A DNA stretch of 64,000 nt, taken from assembly GCA_028564925.1 (NCBI GenBank), contig CM053027.1, positions 244,119,649-244,183,648 of the forward strand. The letters run 5' to 3'. Below are positions 44,965-56,152 of the stretch, one piece after another; position 1 is the first letter of the stretch; every line of letters begins with the position of its first letter. Below the pieces are notes generated by a model that searched no databases, was not told where the DNA came from, and saw only the letters and a list, made by a program, of their open reading frames with translations. Made by a program: the position numbers and the translations under genes. Source of the stretch: Lithobates sylvaticus (lineage: Eukaryota; Chordata; Amphibia; Anura; Ranidae).

Positions 44965-45313
44965 GGGATAACAATATAAGCACTAAATACATGAACACTA
45001 AAAACTATATTTGGTATTTTTTTTTTTTTTTTTGCAGTCCTAAATGGACAAACAAACAAATAAGTAGACATTAAAGGTATGAATATTAAGATCAATGGAG
45101 AGGAGTAATGAATGTAAGAGTATAAGGTTTAAACTAACCGGGAAGTAGATAAATATGAAATGTATTTATGTGGACATGTATAGGAGGAATATAGATACAG
45201 CACTCAAAAGGTATCCACCCGGATCTAGCAAGCTAGAAATACGATAATATACCCCAGTGTATTTCATTTCCTTCCCGGGGGACCTTGTTGTTTTTTTTTT
45301 TATTTTTATTTTT
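44632..45313 (+). other. L1-D spacer downstream of ORF1, T-rich
   Basis: It contains long T-runs (44,823-44,848, 44,930-44,960, 45,018-45,034, 45,291-45,302) and the block AAGCACGATATTTTTCATAG. That block matches the minus strand of 42,022-41,990, so related spacer sequence is present in both halves of L1-D. It ends at the target-site duplication. Confidence 0.65.
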
Positions 45314-45395
45314 ACTTTCAAGCAATGTTTGACATTTCCTATTTCTGCCCTCAATAGATTGTGGTGCTAAATCTTCCTTTTGTACATTCTCATAG

Positions 45396-45499
45396 GGGAG
45401 CGAAAACTCGGGGCGTCTGAGGAAACCAGAAAACCCACACCTCCCAAAGAAGGGGATAGACCAGAAGCAGAGGAGGAGGAGGAGGAGGAGAGATCATAG
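45396..45499 (+). CDS. Myb-like gene of the Harbinger, exon 2
   Basis: It follows a TTCTCATAG acceptor and continues exon 1 in phase as RERKLGASEETRKPTPPKEG. A run of GAG codons and a stop at 45,497-45,499 follow. A GTGAGT donor at 45,527 and a further exon-like stretch at 45,614-45,780 suggest the gene was once longer. The frame that joins them differs by one base after the GAG run, so a slip in this microsatellite may have truncated the protein. Confidence 0.65.
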
Positions 45500-45613
45500 A
45501 ACTTGGAGAACTTGTCACCACAACAGGTGAGTGTGGGAGAACACAGCTACTGGTAAGCTAATCAATGTATGCCTGCCTCATTTCCAAGACACATTTTTTT
45601 TTGGTGTTTTTAG

Positions 45614-45780
45614 GTGACGTGGATGTTGTGGAAGAAGAATCACACTTTACCACTGAAAGTGCGCACATACTCATCGGGGAGATAATGGTCTGCAATCGAG
45701 ATCTAGATGAGATAAAGCAAAACATCAATGATGTTCAACAAAAATTGAAGAGCATCATTGATGTTTTAGGTAAAATCTGA
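45614..45780 (+). pseudogene. Likely last exon of the Myb-like gene (coiled-coil end)
   Basis: After a T-rich TTTTTAG acceptor the frame reads GDVDVVEEESHF and then a heptad-like helix (LDEIKQNINDVQQKLKSII), stopping at 45,780. Acidic plus coiled-coil tails are common in Harbinger Myb-like proteins and in the host gene NAIF1 derived from one. It is out of frame with exon 2 as it now stands. Confidence 0.55.
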
Positions 45781-46934
45781 AAACGCACCAAGTAATTAAC
45801 ACACATTTGTGGCTGTTTGTGACAACATTTGTAACTTAAGAACTGTGGCAAATTTGGAACATGCACACATTGTGTCCACATGTGCTAGCTCCCATCATGG
45901 TGGATGAATGGCAATGTTTTGTTGGGGGTGCACCCACTTTACTAACTACTAAAGTGGGTGTGGTGAAGGGGTTTCACCCCAAAAACACGTCCATTGATCC
46001 CCATGATGGGAAATTGCACTTTTGAACATTCTAGGCATGTGTTTTACCATCTAATGTCCATTTTGAGACCCAATTTGTGTGCATGTTCTAAATTACCATT
46101 TTCCAGGGGTGACCCCCATGTGATGAAGGCAAGATCAAACACACTTTGAACATATAGTCATGTCTGATCTTGTCTTCACTTTAGAAAGTTGAACTTTGCA
46201 AGTTCCTATGTTCAGTCTGTTCTGTTTTGCTCCATGCCTGTTTTTTACAAATGCGGAATGTTAGTAAACAATGTTCGAAAGAACCAAGATCTTGTCAGTT
46301 TTGCCAAGAAGTTTGGAAACGCACTTGTGAATGTGTTGTAAGTAAACTTTTGTAATTTTCAAAATGTGTGGCTTCCTTATTTAAAAACACAAAAGCATTA
46401 TGTATGTCACAAGTAAAGGATTTGGGGGGCAATGGGTGTTATTTACTAAAGGCAATTCCAGTTTGCACTGCAAGTGTATTTTCCAGGGCACTTTTGCAGT
46501 GCACTTGTAGAGCATAGTGGATTTGGCTTATGTAAATGACACCCACAGTGCTTTGTACGAAAACACGTAGCACACCATTTTTGTGAATACACACATTTCT
46601 GTCATGGTTATGAAAAGGAGTATTTTGGGTGTCAGTTATGCACTACAAACCTTCTCTAGACAAAAGATTAGGTATCACACACACAACATGAGAAGATTCT
46701 TTTTGGGAAGAAGAGACTGTTACCTCCTTTTGCCCAGAAAGTGCATTCCCACTGTTGAAGCTAAAGGGCAAAAATTTCTATCTCAAATAAGCTATAGTAC
46801 GGAAATGACAAGAAATCATAGGTTTGTTTAAAAAATATATTTATTAAAAAATGCCTCTCACACATCGTCAGGCAGAGCAATGGCCCCCCTACCCACAAAG
46901 TACTCCATATATTGCTCGCGGACCTCGCAGGCAT
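45781..46934. other. Spacer between convergent Myb-like and transposase genes
   Basis: Non-coding, about 1.15 kb. TTTATT near 46,840 is an AATAAA for the minus-strand transposase. Nothing else is recognised. Confidence 0.6.
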
Positions 46935-49017
46935 TTAGAGGGGGCAAGCCTGGACGTGCCGCTTGAAGGACTGTGAGGTCGGCATTGGAAGGCCCGTCCA
47001 CATCTGGGCCAACGGCACCACATAGTTGCTGTTGTGTCTTTTCAAAAAGTTGTGCAATATGCAGCAGGCAAGAACTATGTGGTTAAGTTTGTATTCCGCC
47101 AAGTTAATAGCCGTCAAAAACAGGCGGAAGCGGCTGGCCAGGATCCCGAAGGTGTTCTCCACCACTCTGCGGGCTCTCGACAGCCTGTAATTGAAGACCC
47201 TCTGGTCTGGGGTGAGGGTCCTCATCGGGAAGGGCCTCATCAGATGGGGAGTCAGCGCAAACGCTTCATCTGCGACAAAGACGAAGGGGAGTCCTTCAGC
47301 ATTCTCCTCTGGAGGTGGCAAGCACAGACTGCCACTTTGGAGACGCCAGTAGAACTCTGTGTGCGCAATGGCACCACCATCCGAGATCCGGCCGTTCATC
47401 CCTACGTCCACATACAAAAAATCGTATGTCGCCGACACCACCGCCAACATCACTACACTATTAAACCCCTTATAATTATAATAGTAGGACCCTGAGTTGG
47501 GGGATGGGACGATGCGGACGTGTTTCCCATCAATTGCACCTCCGCAGTTAGGAAAGTCCCAACGGCTGGCAAAGTGGGAGGCCACAGTCTGCCATGCCTG
47601 TGGCGTGGAAGGAAACTGTGGAGTGAAACCAGAAAAAAAAATTAGTCACTTTGCACATAAACATTGCAAGCAGATTAGACACTAAACATCTTGGAACAAG
47701 ATCAGACTTTTACAATTTAAGCTTGAAAGTATTTGCACCCAAAAGTAGAGGGTCCCCCTAGCAGATTACTCACCCCCCTTCAATTCCCCCACTTCTGATG
47801 GGCCATTGACAATAACTAGGGGTTTGGGGGGGGGGGGGGTTTGGACAGGTAACCCTCTGCACTTCATTGATTGCCAAATGGCTCAATAATGTGTGCTAGT
47901 TTGGCCAGACCCTCCTTACTTAACACTATTGGCAGCCCACAGGAAAGATAAAAGAACATTCCAAATCCCCCCCCCAAAAAAAAGGGAAGCACATTTTGAC
48001 ATTCTGCAATTACCTAGCAAGCTAATAGGAGGGAAATAACCAAAAAAAAGAGCAAATAGAAAGTATGGAGCCAGCCCCTTGCACTACATGCTTTGCTGAA
48101 TTCATCCCTAAAGATGCCCACTATAAAGAGGTAGGTATATAGTGTGTATTGACCTTGGGAAAGCCAGCAGATAGAGGATTGGCATCTGACAGAGCAGTTG
48201 GGGGAGGGGGTTCCTAATGAGTTTGGCACCCCCCCCCCCAAAAAAAAAAATGGGAAAAAAAAGGAGCTATGCATGAAGTAAAACACACAGCAAACATGTA
48301 TGCATATTTTAGGGGGTGTTTGGGGGAAAACAATACTATGCAGCAGACAAAATACATTGCTTAAGTGACTAGGCCATAGTTGTCTATTGGGCCAGAAGAG
48401 CATGCTGGGGAGGTAAGTAAAGGCAAAAATGCATGAAGGAGAAAAGGGGCACAGCATATTAGAGCATATTGCAATCATGGTAATTAGGGAAGGAGGTCAA
48501 AAATACAAGACATTAGCAAACAGAGCATACATAGAAGGGAATAGTAAAGGAGAAATGTCACCATAATATAGTCCTCCTGCAGGACCTGGATGATGGCAGA
48601 ACAGGTCTCTGGAATAATGATTCCCAGGGCCTGGGGAGAGATACCTGAGGAGAACTTCAGATCCTGAAGGCTTCTCCCTGTCACCAAGTACCTCAACGTA
48701 GCAACAAGCCTCTGCTCCGGAGTGATGGCTTGTCTCATGCAGGTAGCCTGCCGGCTGATAAAAGGGGTCAGCAAAGCCAAAAGACGGTGAAAAATGGGGT
48801 CCGTCATCCGGAGAAAGTTCCTGAAATCATCAGGATTATTCTCCCGGATCTCACAAAGCAAAGGCATGTGCGAGAACTGATCACGCTGAAGCAACCAATT
48901 CTTGGTCCACATACTCCTCGTCACTCTGTTCATGGACGGGTCTTGGCTCAAAGCTAAAAGCCCGACACCAATTCCGCGTACAGCACGAACTCGGCGACGA
49001 GTACGTACGGGAAACAT
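46935..49017 (-). CDS. Harbinger DDE transposase (HARBI1-like), two exons
   Basis: Exon 1 is 49,017-48,562, ending ATG|GTGACA. Exon 2 is 47,615-46,935, after a CACTCCACAG acceptor. Together they give about 378 aa in phase (DYIM then FPSTPQAW). Exon 1 carries the helix-turn-helix region (HRLLALLTPFI, ITPEQRLVATLRYLVTG). Exon 2 holds the DDE_4 nuclease: GAIDGKHVRI (first Asp), FVADEAFAL (second Asp) and RRVVENTFGIL (Glu), all present. It cuts and pastes the element into TWA sites. I see no stop or frame break in the exons. Exon limits were judged by eye. Confidence 0.85.
47616..48561 (-). other. Intron of the Harbinger transposase gene
   Basis: About 946 bases with G- and A-runs (47,826-47,841, 48,230-48,250). 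A chance ORF at 48,014-48,478 has no recognisable domain. Confidence 0.65.
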
Positions 49018-49516
49018 CGCTCACAAACGGTCGGCTGGTCAGAACGGACAAACAGAAAGCACCGATTAACAGCAAGGCCTGAAAGAATGAAATGAATACC
49101 AGAAACGAGCAGACAATAAGCAGTGAAAATCAAAGCGTCCTATATCAAGATATAGGCCGCAATGACCAACAAATGCGAACTGACTACACGCACTAATAAA
49201 CAGATACGCACGACAAGCACAAACTGAAGAGCAGTAACGATCTGAGTCACAAAACTGAGAAGCGCGAATCGTAAGTCCCCAAACTTCAACTAACTCGCAC
49301 GGGATCAGCAGAAGGAGCCCAACGGGTGCAGGACGTGGTGTTGAACTTCCCTTTTCTAGTCTCGTGGAAGACGACTTACGTCACGACGTTCTTGCAGACT
49401 GGAAATTCCGACAACGTTGTCCGACCGTGTGTACGCAACACCAACATCGGACAAAGTCTGACGGACATGATCCGACGGAACTGGTCATTGGAAAATCCGA
49501 GCGTGTGTACGGCCCA
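49018..49516 (-). promoter_or_regulatory. Right terminal region and transposase upstream region of the Harbinger
   Basis: Upstream of the transposase start. A CRE-like TTACGTCACG near 49,376-49,385 is followed by the subterminal CCGACCGTGTGTACGC and terminal repeats. Confidence 0.5.
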
Positions 49517-51114
49517 TAAGAACGGATAAAAACACCTACACCAGTAACCCTACCAAAATCCTGAGTGAATTTTGCAACCGGTTAGAGGACCTCTATAAAG
49601 CTAAATCTACCTTTTCCCACTCCACCGCTGACTCACTCCTACAGGACGCCCCACTTCCTAAGCTATCAGACTCAGACCGTGAGCCCCTAGAAGCACCTAT
49701 CTCCACAGAAGAAGTACTTGCAGCGATAAAAACCCTCAAATCCCATAAAAGACCTGGCCCAGACAGACTTTCTGTCACATACTTTAAAAAAATTGCTGCA
49801 ATCCTTGCCCCTCTTTTATGTAAATCATTTAATGCCCTACTACAGAACCATGCCTTTGGTCGAGACACACTGACAGCCATTATAGCAATGATACCCAAAC
49901 CGAATACTGATAACTCCCTCTGGTCCAACTTTAGACCCATTTCCTTACTTAATCTGGACATCAAAATCCTGGCCAAAATATTAGCACTCCGCCTTAACCC
50001 TCTTATTGGTAAATTAGTAGACAGAGACCAGGTTGGCTTTATCCCCCGAAGACAAGCTAGCGACAACATTAAGCGAGTGATACTCCTCCAACATATTGCA
50101 AAATCCCGTAATATCCCAATGCACTTATTATCTCTTGATATAAGGAAAGCATTCGACACAGTATCCTGGCCCTACCTAGACTACATTCTTAAACGCTGGG
50201 GCTTTGGCCCACATTTTTTACAATGGATAAATTCCCTTTATAATCAACCGCAAGCCTATATCAGGTACTCAGGATTTCGGACTGTTTCCCTATAGCAAGA
50301 GGTATTAGACAGGGTTGTACCCTCTCCCCTTTAATCTTTGCACTAGCTATTGAACCATTGGCAGCTCTGATCCGATCAAACGTCAACATTAAAGGACTAG
50401 AAATAGCCTCCACCTCACATAAAGTCTGCCTGTTCGCGGATGATGCACTTCTATTTGTCACGTCGCCCCACACTACCCTTCTTACCCAATCTTATCCACA
50501 CTTTAGATAAATTTGCCTCCATCTCGGGTCTAGAAGTCAACCAAACAAAATCTAAAGCCCTCAATGTGTCTCTTCCACCTCAAGAAGTCACCCGCTTACA
50601 ACAAAGCTTCCCTTTCACTTGGTCTACCACTTCCCTCCCATATCTAGGTATAAAACTGAATGGAAACCCAACTTCACTATACCAAGCCAACTATCTCCCC
50701 ATGCTGACACAACTGTCATCTCTTTTGGACACCTGGAAACCTTTGTGTGTTTCCTGGTTAGGTCGGGTAGCAGCTGTTAAGATGTCCCTGCTCCCTAAAC
50801 TTCTATATTTATATAGAGTCCTCCCAATCAACGTCCCCTCCTATTTTCACAGGATTATTCAATCTAGAGTCTTCAAATATATCTGGAGCCCCACTAAACC
50901 CAGGGTCCCGAGAACTATTCTCCTTCGACACAAACTGCATGGGGGCCTGGGTATCCCAAGTTTCACTAAGTATTACCACGCAGCCCAATGGCCCAACTTA
51001 CCCTACTACACGCACTCACGGAAACTCCAAAATGGGTCTCCCTCAAAGCTATAGACCTCTACCCTCTGACAGTTGATAACATACTATGGTTACCCCCTCC
51101 CATCCGCAGACATA

Positions 51115-52754
51115 CAGTGGTGTGAAAAAGTGTTTGCCCCCTTCCTCATTTCCTGTTCCTTTGCATGTTTGTCACACTTAAGTGTTTTGGAACATCAAAC
51201 CAATTTAAACAATAGTCAAGGACAACACAAGTAAACACAAAATGCAATTTGTAAATGAAGGTGTTTATTATTAAAGGTGAAAAAAAATCCAAACCATCAT
51301 GGCCCTGTGTGAAAAAGTGATTGCCCCCTAAACCTAATAACTGGTTGGGCCACCCTTAGCAGCAACAACTGCAACCAAGCGTTTGCGATAACGTGCAATG
51401 AGGCTTTTACAGCGTCCTGGAGGAATTTTGGCCCACTCATCTTTGCAGAATTGTCCTAATTCAGTTACATTAGAGGGTTTTCGAGCATGAACGGCCTTTT
51501 TAAGGTCATACCACAACATCTCAATAGGATTCAGGTCAGGACTTTGGCTAGGCCACTCCAAAGTCTTCATTTTGTTTTTCTTCAGCCATTCGGTGGTGGA
51601 CTTGCTGGTGTGTTTAGGATCATTGTCCTGCTGCAGAACCCAAGTTCGTTTCAGCTTGAGTACACGAACAGATGGTCGGACATTCTCCTTCAGGATCTCT
51701 TGGTAGACAGCAGAATTCATAGTTCCTTTTATCACGACAAGTCTTCCAGGTCCTGAAGCAGCAAAACAGCCCCAGACCATCACACTACCACCACCATATT
51801 TTACTGTTGGTATAATGTTCTTTTTCTGAAATGCAGTGTTCCTTCTACGCCAGATATACTTGGACACACACCTTCCAAAGAGTTCCACTTTTGTCTCATC
51901 GGTCCACAGAATGTTGTCCCAAAAGTCTTGGGGATCATCAAGATGTGTTGTGGAGAAATTGAGACGAGCTTTGATGTTCTTTTTGCTCAGCAGTGGTTTT
52001 CTCCTTGGAACTCTGCCATGCAGGCCATTTTTGCCCAGTCTTTTCCTGATGGTGGAGGCATGAACGCTGACCTTAACTGAGGCAAGTGAGGCCTGCAGTT
52101 CCTTGGACGTTGTTGTGGGGTCTTTTGTGACCTCTTGGATGAGTCGTCGCTGCGCTCTTGGTCGTCGCTGCGCTCTTGGGGTAATTTTGGGGCGGCCGGC
52201 CACTCCTGGGAAGGTTCACCACTGTTCCATGTCTTCGCCATTTGTGGATAATGGCTCTCACTGTGGTTCGCTGGATTCCCAAAGCTTTGGAAATGGCTTT
52301 ATAACCCTTTCCAGACTGACAGATCTCAATTACTTTCTTTCTCAATTGTTCCTGAATTTCTTTGGGTCTCGGCATGATGTGTAGCTTTTAAGGATCTTCT
52401 GGTGGACCTTACTGTGTCAAGCAGCTCCTATTTAAGTGATGCCTTGATTGTGAACAGGAGTGGCAATAATCAGGCCTGGGTGTGGCTAGAGAAATTGAAC
52501 TCAGGTGTGGACAACCACAGTTATAGTATGTTTTAACAAGGGGGGCAATCACTTTTTCACACAGGGCCATGATGGTTTGGATTTTTTTTCACCTTTAATA
52601 ATAAACACCTTCATTTACAAATTGCATTTTTTGTTGTCTTGTGTTGTCCTTGACTATTGTTTAAATTGGTTTGATGTTCCGAAACACTTAAGTGTGACAA
52701 ACATGCAAAGGAACAGGAAATGAGGAAGGGGGCAAACACTTTTTCACACCACTG
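51115..52754 (-). mobile_element. Second Tc1/mariner copy, inside L1-B ORF2
   Basis: 1,640 bp, same ends as the copy at 13,735-15,355 (CAGTGGTGTGAAAAAGTG...CACTTTTTCACACCACTG) and TA at 51,113-51,114 and 52,755-52,756. Its extra 19 bases match an 18-bp tandem duplication plus one added G in the transposase gene. Otherwise the two copies are nearly identical, so both are recent. Confidence 0.95.
51334..52375 (-). pseudogene. Tc1 transposase, broken copy
   Basis: The N-terminal part (52,375 to about 52,190; MPRPKEIQEQLRKKV) and the catalytic part (to 51,334; WTDETKVELFG, LQQDNDPKHTSK, PDLNPIEMLWYDLKK) are in different frames. Compared with the intact copy there is an in-frame 18-bp duplication (TCGTCGCTGCGCTCTTGG, 52,143-52,178) and one extra G in the adjacent G-run near 52,190. 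That shift separates the DNA-binding domain from the DDE domain. Confidence 0.9.
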
Positions 52755-54257
52755 TATAACCAACCAATCACTTGTCACTCTCTAAGAATATGGGACAGAC
52801 TATGTAAACACTTTAGATTGATCTCCCCACATAACCCCCTACTATCCTTTCTACACCACCCTTCCTTCTACCCTGCTTACTCTGAACCCAGCACTTTCTC
52901 ATGTTGGTCTCAAGCGGGCATAACTAGAATATGTGACCTTATTACTAACTCCACCTTTAAAACATTCACGGACCTTCAGTCCAGCGCCAAACTCCCACCC
53001 TCAGAATCCTTCCGATATCTCCAAGTGATCCATTTTGCCAAAACTGTAGTCGGTCTCCCTACTGGCTTGAATACCCAATCTTTATATGAAAAAATTTGCA
53101 CGGCAGACCCCCACGCCCCAGGCATTATATCCAACCTATATAACCACTTCTCCACACCAACTGCTGACCTCCCCCATTATGCTGCACAGTGGTCCAAAGA
53201 CCTACATATATCCCTTACCCCTGAAGAATGGTACGACATTTGGGCCACTACCAAATCTTCCTCCCAAAATGTGGTAGCACTAGAAACGAATTACAAGGTA
53301 TTAATGCGATGGTACCTAGTTCCAGCTAGAATATCCAAGTTTGTACCGAACTATCCATTGCACTGTTTCCGTGGATGCAGCGAACATGGCACTCACCTCC
53401 ACATTTGGTAGTCTTGTCAGATAGCTCAACAATTTTGGACAGCTATCTTTCAAATGATCTCCAGCAATACTACATGAGCCTGTACTCCCCGACCCTGCCA
53501 TGGCCCTACTAAATCATATTCAGGGAGAATATACCAAGAACCAGATTAACCTCCTCCTTCAGTTGACCACTGCTGCCAAACAAACCATCGCTAAAACCTG
53601 GAAAACCCCGAAACTCCACATAGCAGAAATGAAGAACAGAGTAACCCAAGCCATGATCCACAGTAAAATTGAGGCCACCATACTAGACCGGGTCCCTCGA
53701 CACACCAAAATATGGACCCCGTGGGTGGACAACTTTCTGCCACCAGATTTTGATCACAATCTCCTTACCCCATGATTTTCTATTTTATCTCTACCATTAC
53801 ATATGGTGGTTCCCTCGACCACACAGCAGCCTCGCCGACACCGATCCTCCTCCCTCCCTCATGCTCTCCTCTCCTTTCTCTCCTTACTGCCTTTCCCTTC
53901 CCTGCTCCCCCCTCCCTTCTTCACAAATCCTACCTGAACCTCAGTTCACTTACCACTCCAACAAGAACAAGCCTCCATGGCTATGATTCCACTTAGCAGA
54001 AACCCTAGGAACTTGCTTCAAACGACTGATACTCCCTACTGTCTCAGTTCTAGGGACCTCCCCTGCTGTTACATGCTGAACCATCGTGATAATATACCCA
54101 CATATATCTATCAGCAACCAATAATAGCACTTATGTTACTTTTTCTCTGATGTTTTGTCATGGTTATACTTTGTATGCAACGTGAATGATGTTTTTTCAC
54201 CGTTTATGACTACTTCTTGTTGTACTCTGTATTTTGTACTAATAAAAAATTTGAAAA

Positions 54258-56152
54258 GAAAAGCCCATAAGGCGGTCATAAAGGGCATATTTTTACAATT
54301 AGGGCCCAAAGAGACAAAACGCTATACATCAAAACTAAACACCTTACTATCCGAAATCCACACTATAGAAACCCTAAATAAATAGGCGCCTACTTATGCC
54401 GTGACAAACAAACTCTCAAAACTCAGAAAGTCCGAGGGAACACCTATCCCAACAATATGATAAACATCTCAGGAGCCTACAACTTAATTACTATGCCAAT
54501 GCTAACAGAGCAGGCAAATACTTAGCCAACAGAATCAAAACAGCACGCACCAAATCCATTATAACACATTTGATGCATCCCACTCTACAATACAAAATCA
54601 CCAATCCACTAGACCTAGCAAATCAATTTTCAGAATACTATAGTCTGCTATACAACGTAAACAAAGACACATCAACACTAAAACCAACCATAGAAAAAAT
54701 ACAGCAATTCCCACAAAAAATACAACTAATTAAATGCCCCATTCACAATACACTATACATTCAAACAGTCTTTACAAAAGCAACAGAATCATCATCATTC
54801 CCTCAAGAGATGCTGATAGCACACATTGTAACCCTACCTAAACTGGAAAAAGAACCTAACACACCGGCCAATTTCAGGCCAATATCCCTCCTTAATACAG
54901 ATATCAAAATACAGTATATGCAAAACTATTGGCCAAAAGCATAACAAATATCATCCCCTTCATTATTCAGCGCAACTATATGAGATTTGTGAAGGGATGA
55001 CAAACCTCAGATGCTACAAGAAGAATTATAAATGTTATGCATTATGCTAAACAAACTCAAACGCCTTCTCTGCTGCTATCCATAGACGCAGAGAAGGCCT
55101 TCGATAGAGTCCATTGGACCTATATGGAAAATTTGGCTTTAAGGGATCTATATTAACAGCAATCCTAGCTCTGTACTCATGCCCGTCAGCACAAGTGTAC
55201 ACTTCAGGTCTCCTGTCCACACCCTTTAGCATAACAAATGGGACCTGACAGGGATGCCCCTTATTGCCAATCATATTTATTTATTTTAATGATAGAGCCA
55301 CTAGCAGAATCCATCAGAACACCCTCTTCAATCACAGGCTTCTAAATTGGTTCTCACACGCACACCATAAACTTATTTGCAGATGACGTCATCCTTCTTT
55401 TGACTAATCCGCTCACATCTCTAGAACAGGCCCACAATAACGACTTTTGGAGAAGTTTCCTATTACAAAGTAAACTTCACAAAATTCTCAACATGGGAGT
55501 ACCACCAAACAACCAAATGCATTACATACCTAGGAATTACACTGACTAACACAACCGCATCACTAGTTGCTGCCAATATCAAACCACTAACGACCAAACT
55601 AGATACCCAACTAAAAAATATTTCAAAGAAGGAACTATCCTGGCTAGGGAAAAAGAGCTTTCAAAATGTCAATTTTACCACAAATACTATACATATTCCA
55701 CACCCTACCAATCCATATACCATTATTTAAAAACTCTGTCAAACCTCATCTGGAAATATATTTGGAATGTGAAAAAAGCCATATGTTCCAGAAATAATCT
55801 AATTCCACATAAAAAAGTTGGGAGAGCTGGCCTAGTGGATCTAGACGACTACCTTTGGGCAGTTAGATTAGACCATCTTAAATATTGGTTCTATGAAAAC
55901 AACAACCAACTGTGGGTAGACATAGAAAAAACAAGAACCCCAACGAATGACCTAACAGCATTACTCTTGGGCGACACTTGGACTCCATGGGAAATCCAAA
56001 ACCTCTCCCCCCGCAGGTGTCAATACTGGCGTGGAGACGCCTCCTAAACCAAACACACACTAAGACATGTGAGATAGAATACAAATGACCTATTGACCTC
56101 CTAGAAGCTAAAATGCACATGCTATCGGTAAAATCACTCTTAAAACATGGTA
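54258..56152 (+). pseudogene. L1-C ORF2, linker, reverse transcriptase and C-terminal part
   Basis: It resumes right after L1-B with KAHKAVIKGIFLQLG. Reverse transcriptase motifs follow: ANFRPISLLNTDIKI (about 54,865-54,910), IDAEKAFDRVHWTYM (about 55,083-55,125) and LFADDVILLLTNP (about 55,375-55,412). The post-RT part is at 55,769-56,047. There are many frame breaks, more than in L1-B, which fits L1-C being the oldest layer. Confidence 0.8.

Larger units (their letters stand above)
36968..45313 (-). mobile_element. L1-D: young near-complete L1 with its 5' half inverted
   Basis: The 3' half lies on the minus strand: poly-A tail (poly-T at 36,968-36,980), 3' UTR, ORF2 (41,141-37,257) and upstream spacer to about 42,070. 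The 5' half lies on the plus strand: 5' UTR (about 42,071-43,536), ORF1 (43,537-44,631) and spacer to 45,313. One 16-17-bp duplication flanks the whole. That is the expected product of twin priming, in which the 5' part of an L1 is inserted inverted. Both ORFs are open, so the insertion is recent. It disrupts the intron of the Myb-like gene. Confidence 0.85.
33596..49516 (+). mobile_element. Harbinger (PIF) DNA transposon with three genes, split by L1-D
   Basis: Ends GCCCCATACACACGGTCGG and CCGAGCGTGTGTACGGCCCA form terminal inverted repeats, flanked by the trinucleotide TAA (33,593-33,595 and 49,517-49,519), as Harbinger requires. Subterminal GTCCGACGGACAAAG motifs repeat at both ends. Genes are a MADF protein (minus, 34,625-35,819), a Myb/SANT-like protein (plus, from 36,127) and a DDE transposase in two exons (minus, 49,017-46,935). 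Without the 8.4-kb L1-D it would be about 7.5 kb. The usual vertebrate Harbinger has two genes, transposase and Myb-like. Confidence 0.9.
32423..53775 (+). pseudogene. L1-B ORF2 (endonuclease-reverse transcriptase), interrupted twice
   Basis: The endonuclease begins MAPLNILSLNVKGLN at 32,423, with LQETHYM, GDSN and WSDHCAVV motifs to about 33,590. After the Harbinger, the linker and RT resume at 49,520 with FRPISLLNLDIKILA, SLDIRKAFDTVSW and an intact LFADDALLFV box near 50,430-50,460. After the Tc1, the C-terminal part continues at 52,757-53,775. There are also frame breaks near 32,610, 33,240, 50,295 and 50,460. L1 ORF2 nicks target DNA and copies its RNA there. Confidence 0.85.
30152..54257 (+). 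mobile_element. L1-B: full-length L1 LINE, split by Harbinger and Tc1
   Basis: A GC-rich 5' UTR (30,152-30,307), ORF1 (30,308-31,460), a spacer with T-rich tracts (31,461-32,422), ORF2 (from 32,423) and a 3' UTR ending TAATAAAAAATTTGAAAAG at 54,257. A 15-bp duplication of L1-C flanks it. The Harbinger lies at 33,596-49,516 with TAA duplication and the Tc1 at 51,115-52,754 with TA duplication. Without them L1-B would be about 6.5 kb, the usual full length. Confidence 0.9.
20481..56152 (+). mobile_element. L1-C: old L1 LINE that hosts two stacks of nested insertions
   Basis: The ORF2 start MMIVCLSINAKGLNHPAKR lies at 20,481-20,538. The same reading resumes at 29,382 after insertion of L1-E, stops again at 30,151 where L1-B enters, and resumes at 54,273. 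Exact duplications of L1-C sequence of 17 bp and 15 bp bracket the two insertions. The 3' part (54,273-56,152) holds a decayed RT and C-terminal region. It ends at a poly-T tract that starts the oppositely oriented L1-F. Real L1-C sequence totals only about 2.7 kb of this span. Confidence 0.85.

Noticed and set aside
47034-47495. Plus-strand ORF opposite the Harbinger transposase exon 2
   Set aside because: Antisense to the DDE domain, whose catalytic motifs are clear on the minus strand.
48014-48478. Minus-strand ORF of 154 codons inside the transposase intron
   Set aside because: Low-complexity hydrophobic translation with no domain; the splice signals around it fit an intron.
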